From: Trichinella spiralis
Taxonomy: Eukaryota > Nematoda > Enoplea > Trichinellida > Trichinellidae
Assembly (NCBI GenBank): GCA_000181795.3
Contig: CM012953.1
Span: 11,686,691-11,750,690 of the forward strand
Direction of reading: 5' to 3'
Length of the DNA: 64,000 bases
Shown here: piece after piece, positions 1-12,407 of the stretch
Position numbering within the stretch: the first letter of the stretch is position 1
How the letters are laid out: every line of letters starts with the position of its first letter
The notes under the pieces: model-generated
What the model was told of the DNA's origin: nothing
Databases searched by the model: none
What the model saw: only the letters and a program-made list of their open reading frames with translations
Translations under genes and position numbers: made by a program

Positions 1-907
1 GTCGAGCGATGATAAAAGCTAATAGTTGGCGTATGCCTATTTATAAATATGTCGAGCGGCGAGCTGTTTTTGTTGGGCGATCGATTATTTTTCAGTGCAA
101 CATGAAAAAAGAATTTGAAAATTTTATCCCTTACAACAGTAGCTGGCGTTTAGGTATTCAATGGCTTCGCTTGACGCCTCATGGTTTTCTGCCAATTGCA
201 TACCCGGATGCATTTCCGATGGCATATAGGTAAAAAAAGTTTTCAATTTTACCACTATTTAATGTTTAATGTTTAGAAATTATGAAATATCAAACGACAC
301 ACTGAAAATAATCAGTGCTCAAGAAGATTTGCACAGTGGATTGTACATGTGCACAGTTAACAGAGGGCCACATCAAGTGTTTGCTACTGCCTTTGAATTA
401 AGTTCAGCAATTTATCCATATTGGTCAATGATGTTGCTAATTTACAATTTTAGGTGTAGATGTATGCAAATTTGAAAATTTCCTTTATATAGATTATTGT
501 AAATTTGGTGTTTGCGAAATATCAAAGGATGATTTCAATTTAACAGAACTCAACTGCGCATGTGAACCTGGATACAGTGGTTTCGGTTGCATTCACAGTG
601 ATGCATTTTTATTTCTTTCATTTTTTAAAATTACATCTATTTGCTGAAAGATTTTCTTATCACAGGAACTAAAATTCTAAGAACGTATATATGGTTGGCG
701 TGGATTCCAGTATTTGTCATGAGCTCAACTACAATAGTTGCAGTGACCATTATCTTCTTCGTCGTCGATGCAAGGTAACGAGCATGAAGAAGTCTATTTT
801 TCTAAGTACTCAATATAAAAGATTTTTTTAGAAAAAAGAGAAAAAAGTATGCAAGGCATCGAATAATAACATATCGAAACATGATAGAAGATGATTTGAA
901 GGATTGA
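1..907 (+). CDS. Ig + EGF-like + transmembrane protein, copy 1 (5' partial)
   Basis: The gene is cut by the window start. Exons seen are roughly 1-231, 278-399, 453-598, 666-776 and 832-907. An Ig-like half-pair comes first: a Cys in FQCNM, then Trp in IQWLR, then the DLHSGLYMC turn that marks the second Ig Cys. One EGF-like domain follows with spacing C-x10-C-x4-C-x13-C-x-C-x8-C and the typical CEPGYSGFGC end. A hydrophobic helix follows (from LRTYIWLAW to IIFFVV), then a short basic cytoplasmic tail ending DDLKD. This order (Ig, EGF, membrane span, tail) is that of neuregulin/vein-type growth-factor precursors, so a membrane-anchored ligand or adhesion role is inferred. The gene at 1361-2360 is a tandem paralogue with the same EGF spacing and the same intron phase after the EGF exon. 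The true start and any signal peptide lie outside the window. Confidence 0.7.
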
Positions 908-1360
908 AGAAATGCATTTATTGTTAAATTTATTTAAATTTATTGCAAATGTAGCAGATATGAAGATATAATTTCAGTCATACCATTTCATTTTCCATAC
1001 TATACCAATATTTCAAAAGATAAATAACAACAATTTGAAAAATGAATGACAAATATACTTTTCATATTATTTTTCTTGTTTACACTCGATTCATTATCTC
1101 CAATGAATATTTTGTAATAGTACACAACCGTGAAAAACGCATGTTTAAAATAATAAACAGTACTTTATTTGTTTATTTTCAATGTATTAATTTAAAAGCG
1201 TATTTGTTTATCTTAATTGAAATTTAAATAATTAAAAACAAAAACAATAAATGTGATAATTATAAACTGTTGAAATTTAAACTTTAAAATACCACCAGTT
1301 TGAGTGTAATTTAAACTAAGCATTTTATGCAAACTGTTCAAACACAAATATCCGGATCAA
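908..1360. other. Intergenic, no gene seen
   Basis: This is AT-rich spacer between the two Ig-EGF paralogues. Only short ORFs without recognisable content occur. It presumably holds the 3' end of copy 1 and the promoter of copy 2. Confidence 0.5.
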
Positions 1361-2360
1361 ATGCAGATTATTAGCTTTTCTGGTAAAATGAAAAGGTATT
1401 TCAAAGGGATGTTACCCATTTTAATTGTATATTTTATACTGATGATGCAAAGTGTGACGTCGGATTTAATAAAAGATGAAGAAGGATATATAGAAATTCC
1501 TCCTGTTCAGTTCCGCAAGGAAGCGTATTTTGATCTTCGAAGCGGTCACGGCGCTACAATTTCTTGCCAGAGTATCAAGGAGGAATTATTACCGTTCGTG
1601 AAATCTGAAGAAAATTGGCAAACCCAAACACACTGGTATAAAAAAAATGATTCAAACTGGCAGTTAGTTACCGTACCTAGCGACATGCCGCAAATTTTAC
1701 AGTAAACATAATTTTTCTCATTACAACAACAATACAGGTCATGCGATTGGTTTAGAAATTTACGATTTTATGGTGAAGATATCGAAATAGCAAGTTTATT
1801 AGCTGGCGTGCACAACGGAGATTATCTTTGCATAGTTTCCATTGTAAACAAAAGCATTGCCGTTGCGATGAACATTCGCTTGGGTAAACTGAATTTAAAC
1901 AGACAAATAAGAAATAATTTATTGTCATATTCTACTTTTTTTTCAACAGATGTTTTCGATTGTAAGCAACATTTTAGCGTCTCCCACGGTTATTGTTTTC
2001 ACGGATTATGCAGCATATTGGACAAAGATTTCAAGCACAGTCGGATGCACTGCGATTGTCAACCAGGTTACAGTGGCTTGTATTGTGCTGAAAGTTTGTT
2101 CATAATCTATTATTCAATTCTGAAAAGCAGAAACTAACGCGATATGATTCAGGAAACAACGACGCATTTCTGCATAACAGAATATGCTGGATACCGTTTT
2201 TCATCATCGCATGCGTTGTTGCACTTGTTGCAGTGGTGGCATTTTTCGCTTCATTTGCGCGAATGTTAGCAGTAACTTTTTTCTTTCAATGTTTACATGC
2301 TAAATGATGGTCCATTTCAGCACCAAACCCAGAGTTTACTCAAAGCACAATATCAACTGA
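1361..2360 (+). CDS. Ig + EGF-like + transmembrane protein, copy 2 (complete)
   Basis: Five or six exons are seen: about 1361-1701, 1738-1884, 1950-2093, 2153-2269 and 2321-2360. The product starts with a signal peptide (hydrophobic LPILIVYFILMM); the start may be the Met at 1361 or at 1388. An Ig-like domain (ISCQS, then HWYKK, then NGDYLC) is followed by one EGF-like domain with spacing C-x10-C-x4-C-x13-C-x-C-x8-C, ending CDCQPGYSGLYC. Then come a membrane helix (IPFFIIACVVALVAVVAFF) and a tail of about 17 residues. The CxC-x8-C end and the 13-residue loop before it resemble EGF-family ligands such as neuregulin. It is a tandem duplicate of the gene at 1-907. The ligand role is inferred from architecture only; an adhesion or immune-type receptor is the alternative. 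Confidence 0.75.
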
Positions 2361-2822
2361 CATTCAAGCCGACACGTGATTAGCAATTACAAAAAACTGA
2401 AAATAACAAGTCAACAAAATTATTGACTGAATTATTTGAAAAACTGCAATGATTTAAGAAACCATATTTGAATATTGCATCGACAGCTTTGGAAATCAAC
2501 GTAAGCAATAGATCCTTCACTCAAATTTTATAAACTATAATTATTATCATTGTCTCCAATATATATATAATTTACTTATTGCATTTTAAACTGTTTCGCT
2601 TAAATTGTAATTTTAAATGCTACCGTAAAATATTTTAACGATTATAAAAATATATTTCAAAGTTGAGTATTCAAAAATGGAAACAGACAATGCTAAACTG
2701 CTTCAAAATCTTAATAACTAATTTTCATTCAATTATTATTTGAAAGATTTGCAATGAAAATATTTTGGACAACTTCAACGTTATATATTGATTTATTCAA
2801 GAAAAATAAAATGAAGAAGATA
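2361..2822. other. Intergenic, no gene seen
   Basis: AT-rich spacer between the 3' ends of the Ig-EGF gene (+) and the P2 gene (-). Nothing coding is recognisable. Confidence 0.5.
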
Positions 2823-3650
2823 TCAATCGAATAAACCAAATCCCATATCTTCGTCTTCTTCTTCACTTTCTTCTTTTTTCTTCGTATCTTCTATAACGCA
2901 ACAAAAGTAAAAAAATAAAATAATTTTCAAAAAATTTTAGAATTGTTCAATACCTTTCTTGCTACTTTCAGTAGCAGCTGGAGCTGCAGCGTCAGCAGCC
3001 ACACTCGCACCACCGGTAGCTACTGCCGGTCCACTGGGAACACTAGACAACTTTGTGGCACCTGTGAAAAAATACCATAAAATATTAAAGTTCTATAAAT
3101 ATTTTTTATAAGCGTTTAACAAAACAATCATACAATTCAGCTAAAATGTTAACCTATATCGGAAACCGTACATGTAAAGCTTTTCAAGATTGTTTTTCTT
3201 TTAAATTCTTCACGCGTGAGCAAAAATTATTATCGAGGAATGGATTGTGAAAATTATAATACATGTAAATGTCCAACTTAAGTTTTTAAAAAATAATGCA
3301 CAGTAAATACCGACAAATCAGACAATAACTGATTCCATAGCATAAATACAATGCGATAGCTGAATTAAAACAAATAAATAATTGTCTAATCAAAGCAGAA
3401 TGCACATGAATTTTTTTAACATTATGAACATTTATATAAATTATATAAATTAAGCAAAATAAAAATGAATTGAATTACCTTCTGCGATCAATTTTAACAG
3501 GTCATTTCCTTTACAAGAATCAACGACCATTTTAGCTTTACTTTCATCAAATTCATCAGTTGCAGAACTGATAATTTTTTTTAAATCAGCAACTTCAGGA
3601 TTACTTTTTCCTCCAATAACAGCAAGGCAATAAGCAGCTGTGTATTTCAT
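2823..3650 (-). CDS. RPLP2: 60S acidic ribosomal protein P2
   Basis: P2 forms the lateral stalk of the large ribosomal subunit with P0 and P1 and recruits translation GTPases. Three exons are seen: 3479-3650, about 2953-3061 and 2823-2890. The protein begins MKYTAAYCLAVIGG, the P2 hallmark (compare MRYVAAYLLAVLGG). It continues with the helical dimerisation domain, then an Ala/Pro/Gly hinge (AAPAATESS), and ends in the conserved acidic tail EEDEDMGFGLFD. The length, about 113 residues, is normal. The start was chosen at MKYTAAY, not the Met five codons upstream, because family members begin there. P1 is encoded at 46581-46922 with the same last twelve residues. Confidence 0.95.
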
Positions 3651-5058
3651 CTTGGTTATCTTCAAACTTCAACAAATACCAATTTTTAAGGTGTCGAAGG
3701 TTGCCAACATACGTACAGTAATATAATAATAAAGTTCAATTAAATGCAATTTACCAAGAATAACTTTTAGCATAATAATTAAAATTAGATTTAAAAAATG
3801 CTTCAAATGATACTTTTAATTTTATGTGAAAAATTTTATTTGATTTTATAATATTTTATTAATTATAAAGTAGGTCCAATGAGAAATTAATTGATTGCAA
3901 ACAAGTAGTTTAGTTAAATTCATTATTTGGAAAATGTATAGCTTCAATATTATAAAATGTGCTTTTTTAAATATTTTTTGAGTAAATTTATAATTCAAAT
4001 AAACATTTACAGTAGCTATGCAGAAATGATGTTTTTTATATATATGCATTTAAATTTTACATTTGATGGAAATAATAAGAAAATTTAAAAAATATAATAT
4101 ATTGTAAAATTTGTTTTTGAGATCTGTTCTGCTGAATAAAATAATTTTTATTTTCTTGCTCTATTTTAAAATTTATGTTTTATTTTTTAAGTAGTTAGAG
4201 TGATCATGAATAAGCTTCAAGCTATATTTATTTTTAGAAAAGTCAGCAGACTGTTTGAATTTGATTAATACTTTCTTACAAAGTGAATAATGTGTTGTTG
4301 AAAATATGTCAGTTGCACAGTATAATGTGAGTGTAAGTGACGCGATGCCACCGGAGACATTGCACCAAAGATAACGGATCAAATTTTGTTCCCTGATGCG
4401 TTCAAATTTTCAGTGTATTTATCATGTATTTTTGATAAGAAAATAATTGCAAGTCGAAGTGAAAGAAAGTCGAAGATTTTTTATTTCAACCAGAAATGCC
4501 GAAGTAAGTGAGTTTAAACTTATTCTAATTTCATTTAGTCAACAGTATCATTTTATTAACGTAATTAATTGAATAATTACTGGTGTGTGAAATGTTTTAT
4601 CAGAGCAAAAAAAGAGAATACATTCATTCAGTTTAAAGTAAAAACAACTTTTTGAAACAAGTGCCAATAAAATTATTTTAGTGCAGATTTTAAAGTTATT
4701 TATTTTCCAAAATGATGCAGTTTAATGCAAATAAACGATCTCATCTTAGACCGTTTTACCGATTTTGGTCTGATTGGTTGCTCTAGCACTGAGGCAGGCG
4801 ATCCAAATGCAACTAACTGCCGCTATCCAATTACGCATTACGGACTAAGCTTGAAGCCAGCTAGGATTTTGATGAATTGCTTTCACTTCCCATAGGAGAA
4901 AATTCAATTTTCCTCAAGCGTGTCAAATTGAATTCCAACCCTGACCAAACCGACTTTTGCTACCAGTAGCGAACGCTACAAAAAGCAAAAACTGTAGTAC
5001 AGTTTCATTATGACAGAATTTTATGAAATGATATATTTATATATATAATAAAAGTATA
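3651..5058. other. Intergenic, no gene seen
   Basis: Spacer between the divergent P2 (-) and K2P channel (+) genes. It is mostly AT-rich. A more balanced patch at about 4740-4985 stands out in base composition but carries no ORF, tRNA or recognisable RNA. Promoters of both genes are expected here. Confidence 0.4.
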
Positions 5059-8000
5059 ATGAGCCTTCATCAATGGTTGGAGAACATTTGGTCATCAGTA
5101 TGTTTGAAAATATTATTTGTTTGAGTAAAAATATGATAGATATATTTTTTTATTTAGAAAGCAAAAGTAATTCTTTCTCATGTTGGACTGATTTTAATTT
5201 TTTGCACATATGTATTGGCTGGATCGTTTATTTTTTATCATCTAGAACAAGATAATGAAATTAAGATACGCGAAAAAAGTTTCGCTGATGTACTTGAAAC
5301 ACGGGATCGTCTGTTTGATGCAGTTTGGCATGGGGGTTTAGAAAATCCTCCCTCCCCTCAACAGTTGGCTAACTTGGTGGACAATTTGACCAATGCATTG
5401 TTGGATGCTTTTGACACACGTTTTGTCAGTGCTCAACATTTTTCCAACAGTACAAAGCCAGATGATGTGTGGACTTATTCATCATCAGTATTTTTCACCG
5501 TCACGTTTCTTACTACCATAGGCAAGTATTGTATTTTTTTACAAATTTATACGACGCAATCGAAGCAAAAAGTATAATTTTCATTATCGTCAGTCCTATG
5601 ATCACTGCAATGAAATTTATAATCAATTTAATGTTCTTTTCACTTTAAATTTTACACATCATACACTGTGAATAGCAACTCTGAAAGGTACTTTCTTCAG
5701 GTTTTTTAATGATAAATTGTGATTCAGAATATTTTAAAATATTTTCTTTACAAAGTTTTGTAACGATTTCATTGTCGATTGCTTTTGTAGAGCAATTATT
5801 ATATCCAGTCGCTTTCAGTAATGAAGTTTTGAAAGCTGGGAAAAATTTATCCTACAAATTTAAGTCATAACTGAAAGCCAACTTTAAACGAACAGTTATC
5901 TGGATTTATTCTGAGCAGTTCACTTTTCTAACTGTATAATCTTGCAATTTTAATCAGAATACTGCCATATTTCAAAAAAGAAATATAATTTAATAATGCA
6001 AAATATATCAATTATAAATATGAATTATTAAATTAACATTCTAATGCTGATTTTAAAATGAATACTTTTATTTGGACACGTCATTTAAATTTTGAAATTA
6101 CTTTAATTTTCAGCCAAAATTATTATTAAAAACTTTTTATAATAGCAATTTTATTAATTTTTAAATAAAAAGAATTAAAAGTGGTAATTATCGTTCTTTT
6201 GATCATGAATATTGAGAAAATATTTTAAAAGTTTTTCGTCAAAACTAAAAACTTTTACCCTTTCTTGTGATTATAAAATATTAATGATAGTTTTATTTCA
6301 AATGAATTATACTAAAATTATATCATAGTTTTTCATTCTAAAAAAGGAAGCAAATCTAAGTGAAATTATTTAATAAGTAGCATGAAATTGCAAGATATCT
6401 GCTTCACTTTTGGATGGCATATTTTGACGATTTCAGAAATCTTTTGCTGTCAAAATAATAGTCTATTTTTAAAAACTTATCTGAGCCAATATCAAACTGC
6501 TTGTATCATTTTGCTTTAAGCAGTGATAAGGCAAGTCAAAGAATTTTTATTTTGCTCTTATTTTATTTTCCATCTGAAAGCTTCATAGTATACATGTTTG
6601 TTTTTATTTTTTTGTGATTGTCTTCTTGTAGTATAAAATTTAATAAGTAATAAATAAAGTAAATTAAATAATTTGAAAATGAAAAATTTGCATTTCTACA
6701 CCCTTTTTACAGTTTTCTGTAAATGCATGGTTGTTTTATTTATTATAATTAAAAGAAATTTATCGAAATAGTTATGAAAATTACAAATGAAATAATTAAC
6801 TAATGTTCATTATAAAATTAGCTGCTTTAGTGATAAAATTAAAATTGATCCCTGTCTGAGAAAGCTAATAAAGTGATTTCATTCAGTCCAGGGTGAAACA
6901 TGTTGATGCTAACATTGAGATGACAATGAAACGCATTTGATTCGATATGGCAAAAGTTAATATACTTAATATTAATGAAAAATAAATTTTTTTGCTTTTG
7001 CTGCTAATATTAAATTTAATTAGTTTAATTAAAATGTTATTTTGGGAAAATTAAATTTGCAATTTTAAAATGATCTCATCTTCAAAATGAAGATTCGATA
7101 CTTTAGAATAAGCAACTTCTATTGATAAATTTGAAATTGAATTTGTTTTTGAATGTTTCTAAAATAAAAAAATTTTATAGCTACATTCTCATATCGGCAC
7201 ATATTATTTATAAAGCCTATCGTGAATGTTTTTCACATAATCTTATAAAAAAATTTTCTGTAATTTATTCTGAAATGTCAATATTTGAAAATAAATAAAC
7301 AACTGAATGATGATTGTAATTTAATTTTTGTTTAATATTTTTTCATAAATATGAATAATGTGTTGTTGTAATTTCACAAGAAAAATTGATCAGATGAAAT
7401 TGTTACGTGGCACATTTTAATATCATTCTTTATGTTACAATATTATATAGCAAATGGTGGTAATAAATTCATATGAAACTATTTAAAGTTCAATTTGCAT
7501 TGCAGTGAAAATGCGTTGATCAACTTTTTCAATGAAACATTTGAACATGTGAATCAATAATACAAATAAACTGCCTTAATGGTATCAATCAAACGTTCTC
7601 CAGTGATAAAGCGCAAATTTTATTTTCCCATTCAAACATGATTGCACTTTCCGATACAATTTCGTCGATGGAAATAAATTTATTTTGTCATTGATAAGAA
7701 AAATAATTTCTTAGAATAAAAAAAATTCTAGTAATAAATAAAAAAGAAATTTTATTTGAATTTGAAATTAATTTTTTGTTTAAATTGAAAATTTTTAATA
7801 AAAAAAGGAAAAATTATTTTGAAATGAAAAGAATTAAGCAATAATAATGATAACAATATGCTTAGAACTTGAAACTATCAAGAGGGTATTTTTGATTATA
7901 CTTGAAAAATATTTATTGTTATTCCATTTCAATGTTAATTTCATATTCAATGATGATGAGATGAGATGAGAAAAGAAGGCATTTTCAAATCAACACATAT

Positions 8001-9333
8001 CAAACGAACATTGATTTTGCAATTATCTTGTACAGCTCGAATTATTTCAACTGCGAGTAAATTTGGATTGAATTAGCATTAGCCAGTGAGTAGCCAGTGG
8101 CTACTACCAACTAATTCATGCTAAAATCTGATTTTCTTTCCAGGGGTGCGTGTAACTCTCCCTCTCTCCTCAAATAGCCTTTTACGATCTATTGAACGAT
8201 AGTTTAATTCTATGATTAAGAAATTTTTACGACTTAAAATGTTGAAATAATTTATTTACAGAAAAGAACTGTGAAAAATTTTAATTAACTTGCAACATTT
8301 TCATTTTTGTAGAATAACATAAAATCAAGACTTAATGTTGTTATAAAGGGAAAAGAAGTTCAGGGTAAAAAAAGAAAAGAAAACCAATATCCAGCCAATA
8401 AATAAATAAAAATATCCATTTAATTTCACTTTTATTATTTTTAAAAATATGAATTAATATAATAATGTTTTTATTGTTCAACAACTTGAAGGTTTTGGCA
8501 ATCCGAGCCCGTCGACGTTTCGTGGACGTCTGTTCTGTGTGTTTTACGGTCTGATTGGAATTCCGTTGGCTTTGATCACGATCGCCGATTCGGGCAAATT
8601 TCTGGGCGAGTTCATGGTTCACGTTTACAGCGCTTGCAGGGGGTCGATTTTGAAGCGAAGGCGTGGCAAAGAGCAGGAACAGTCGGCTGCCGTGGAACAA
8701 AGCACCGTCGGCTGTGTGGACGTGGACGACGACGAACGACGCCATTTGCTCATTTCAGAATTGGACAAAGTTGGCTTGAGGGAATTTGCCGACGTGCCAG
8801 CCGGTCTGGTGTTCGGCGTTTTCCTCAGCTACACGGCACTAGGCTCGCTGCTTCTGCATTACGTCGAAAGGTGGGATATTGTGGACGCGTTCTATTTCAC
8901 CTTCGTCACCATGACCACGGTCGGATTCGGCGATCTGATTCCCGAGCAACGGTCCTGCTATTTGTTGATCCTGCTTTACATACTGGTCGGCTTGGCTCTG
9001 ACCACGACGCTGATCGACCTGGTCGGTGTCAAGTACATCATCAAGGTCCACTATTTCGGCCGGGCAATCCAAGACGCCAGCTGGACAATGGTCCGAATCG
9101 GTGGCAAGCTCATTCGGCTGGACGAGTTGGTGAAAAGTTCGTCCGCCATTTGGCAGCGTCGGTTCGGGTCGGTTTTCAAGCCAGAGCAGGGGAAAAAGCC
9201 AACGCCCGGAGCCTTCTGCCCCCAGGACATCAATCGCATACGGTACATTGATTTTCCAATGCGGACGGCTTCGAAACCATTCAACTGCATCACCGACGAC
9301 ATGCAACGCCACTGGCAAATAACCAATCTTTGA
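5059..9333 (+). CDS. Two-pore-domain (K2P/TWK) potassium channel
   Basis: K2P channels carry background K+ leak current across the plasma membrane as dimers. Three exons are seen: 5059-5097, 5158-5521 and 8492-9333, giving 414 residues. The order is a short N-terminus, M1 (from SHVGLILIF to FIFYHLE), a long extracellular M1-P1 loop with potential N-glycosylation sites, filter 1 TTIGFGN, M2 (FYGLIGIPLALITIA, a family signature), a cytosolic linker, M3, filter 2 TTVGFGD, M4 and a short C-terminus. Both filters are intact. The 2970-base second intron starts with GC rather than GT and splits the Gly codon of filter 1; the frame across it regenerates the filter exactly. Exon 3 is much richer in G+C than exon 2. 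It is convergent with PUS3, 175 bases away. Nematodes have many TWK paralogues, so no exact symbol is given. Confidence 0.92.
5522..8491 (+). other. 2.97-kb GC-AG intron of the K2P gene
   Basis: The intron lies between the two coding halves of filter 1. It begins GCAAGT after an exonic G and ends in an AG after a short run (ACAACTTGAAG). It is AT-rich and I see no nested gene, tRNA or long repeat. A stretch near 7960-8170 is slightly less AT-rich but has no ORF. Confidence 0.75.
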
Positions 9334-9508
9334 CATTTTTCCCTTCCCCACTTTCAGGTATATTATTATTATTATTAGAGTTGTTGTTTAATGGAACGTT
9401 TCTCAATTTTGAACAATATTTTTAATATTATTATTTTTCAACAACAACAACAACAACAACTGTAAATCTTTGTGCTTTTTTTTCCATCTAAAATCATACA
9501 TCTAAATT

Positions 9509-11471
9509 TTATCCGGACAAATTCTCAACCGCTTCTTCTTCTTCTTCTTCGTTCAATGATTGCTTGGTGGTATCGTCAGCGGTGGTTCGTTTTGTTCCAA
9601 GCTGTTGTTTCTTCTTTTTCGCAATTTTTTCTTCCAACGATTCTGACAAAATATAAAACAAATTTTAATTCTTTTTCTATGACGGAAACTAAAAGTATAT
9701 CAATAAAGTTCCATTTATTTCATTCATTTATTCACACAAAAATAAAAGATTTAATTTAATTTAATTTAATTTAAAAAACAATACAAATTACTTCCAACTG
9801 ATCTGCCTTTCAAGGGTCGGTAGGAGTGGGACAACAATTCTGGATGTAAAATTGAAGTTGTGTTCAAATCTAAATTCAAACTTCAGTTGTGCATAATCTT
9901 TCGAGCAATACAATATCCATACCGGCAGTTGTAGAATTGTTGGGCATCAAACTCAACAAACTGTTCATCATATTTTCTATTATTTCAACTCTGCAATTAG
10001 AAGAAAATATTTGTTTTTTCAATCACAGATACACTGTTGCTGTGCACTGATTTACTTAATTGCAAAATTAACCAAAGTTCTCTGCAAGTTGCTTATACAT
10101 TCCATTATAATTCCCTCTTTCCAGTGCCATTCCAGATTATCATATTGACAACCGTACAAAACCAAAGGCCATCCTGTAAAATTTGGAAAACTTTTCTTTT
10201 CACAAAAAATAATAATCATAAAAAAAAGAAAACCTACCCACGACCATAGAATATTGCGGTTTGGCGGGACAGAGTTCAGTATTCAACAGCCATTCAATTA
10301 CCTCAACAAAATATAAGAGCTATATTGAATACAATGAACGAGTAAGTGAACAATCTGGAAAATTTCTTTACATCCGGCTGCTCTTTCCCTTCACCAATGG
10401 CAAACAGTACGCTCATAATACAACGTATTTGGTGCCACAAAAATGCATTTGCAACAATCGTAAAACAGCACAACGTTCGCCTTGATGAAAAAAATGTGAA
10501 AAATAAAAAAATTTCTTTTTTCAAACAATCATTTTAGCAACTCACGAGTTCAGTCCACCTGCGTTCACTTTTGTAAACTGAACGTCGAATACAGTACGAA
10601 CGCAGGATTGGATTTCATTTTTTGACATGTCAATTTTGCAAAAATTTCTAAAATCATGCTCGCCAATCAACCGTTTGGACGCTTGTTCCATCAGCTGAAA
10701 ATACACGCAAATAGTCCCACGTCGAAAGTTGGAAAACAAAGCAACGATTGCTGAGAAATGGAGAAAATCCACTACAGTACTCACCTTCAAATTCAGTGCA
10801 CCTTTGGGGAAGAAATATTTGTACTGTCTGGAAGTGCAGTTGTATCGAGCGTTGAACGTTCTTTCCACCGGAGCCCAGGCGAGGACTCGAATTTCTTGGG
10901 GCAGAACGCTGTTGAGAATTTTTGCATAGTCGAGCTCCTCCGATTTGGGCGTTGTCTTCCGACTGGTTGGCTTCGGCTCGTTGGGACAATAGCCGTCGGG
11001 TTCAAAAACGCCCACGCCCGTTGTCTGGTTACTTCGTACATCCAACGACAGAACCTGAAAGTTTGGACAAAAAAGAACAGAAAATTACAATTGAACAATT
11101 TCAAAAATATTGGCCCAACTTGACTGAAAGCGCTGACTGTTTTGTCTGTACGACCGCAGCGACTGTAATTAGCTGTTTCCAGAGATTGGATCAATTTCGT
11201 TTCAATCAAAGCTTTGAAAATCTTCGATTCAACAGTGTTCTGTGAATTATTTTGCGCACAAAAACCGTCCAAATCCCAACCAAGATATGCAACCATCAAT
11301 GCAATATGTCTCCGACAATATCTGCCAAATGTTCAGTAAATAAATAAATAAATAATAAATATTACATCCTCACATATAATAAAAACAAGATTAAAAAAAT
11401 CAAATCAATACGTAAAATTGTAAAAAAATGTACCTGCTAAAATCAAACTGCCTCTCAACTTTTCTTGGCAT
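9509..11471 (-). CDS. PUS3: tRNA pseudouridine(38/39) synthase
   Basis: This enzyme of the TruA/Pus3/Deg1 family isomerises uridine to pseudouridine in the tRNA anticodon stem-loop at positions 38/39. About nine exons lie between 11471 and 9509. Landmarks are the N-terminal FDFSRYCRRHIALMVAYLGW, the catalytic motif SRCGRTDKTVSA with its Asp (usual form GRTDKGVSA), RYNCTSRQYKYFF, GEHDFRNFCKID, then AFLWHQIRCIMSVLFAIG, then KPQYSMVV and WPLVLYGC. The C-terminal part continues through SYRPLKGRSVG to a Lys-rich, then Glu-rich tail ending ENLSG. The exon joins are supported by frame and by homology to known PUS3. The start at 11471 lies just after an acceptor-like TTTCAG, so a further upstream coding exon cannot be excluded. 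Confidence 0.9.
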
Positions 11472-12407
11472 TTCTGAAACAAAATTGTCAAACTAAATCA
11501 GCAAAAAAATGAACATGTAAAAAATTTATTCAACAGCTAAGCTATACAGCTGCAATGCCACTCTTTCGTTCGCTGATTATTCAGCCTCTTCCTCGCCAAA
11601 GCATGGCTACTAAGAAAACCAATTACATGGGCATCGTTTGAGTAAATTTAAAATTATGAAACTTTGACAAAATTTATTTAAAACATTCTTATCGTTCATA
11701 CTTGTTTGGAAATTATACACATATACCATACGGTTTAATAATACCAGTTGTGAAATGCATTTCCAATTTACGGCACAGTTTCATCATTTATTTAAGTATA
11801 AAAGTAAAAATTATGAATTTTATGAAAATTAAATTTTAAAAAAGACTGATGATTCCCTGTGCAACTGCTGAAATTTCAGATTGCTCAAAGCATACAGTAT
11901 ATGAAAATCAAGTACTGATTACGAGTTTCACTCAATGCATTGTTTTAAAGTCATGTTAGTTATTGTACAAAAAATAAGTGAAAACAATTCCAATTCAACT
12001 AAAATATTGAAAATTAAATCGTTTCGCTTCTTGATATTTTGTGCATACAAAAAATTATTGGTTTTGTTCTTCAATTCACAATTTACCACTGCACAGTTGC
12101 AGAATTATCACTACTAATTCACCCACCACTGAATTTATTAATGCACCAAAAAAATATCGATGTGTTCAAGCCTAATCTACAAAAGTGCAACATAATATAA
12201 ATCACATAAGCAATAATCAGTGTACGAGTAATGAAACAAGGCAAGCGAGCAAAGAGAATTCCCCTCCTATAATAAAGTGATGTAATATCGTAGAAGAAAA
12301 TTATTACTCGCGACAGTTGACAAAACTTGAAATACCAATACTTTCGAATAAGAAAAGAAGTTTTTAACGTGAAAATGTATATGGATCATGGCTATATGGG
12401 ATTTTCT
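11472..12407. other. Intergenic, no gene seen
   Basis: Spacer between PUS3 (5' end) and ST13 (3' end), both on the minus strand. It is AT-rich. A patch at about 11560-11640 with slightly higher G+C may be the 5' leader of PUS3. No convincing ORF was found. Confidence 0.4.

Noticed and set aside
1042-1227. Short plus-strand ORF between the Ig-EGF genes
   Set aside because: AT-rich chance frame with no signal, domain or splice context.
4740-4985. Balanced-composition patch upstream of the K2P gene as a tRNA or snRNA
   Set aside because: No box A/B pair, cloverleaf or known snRNA motif could be found by eye.
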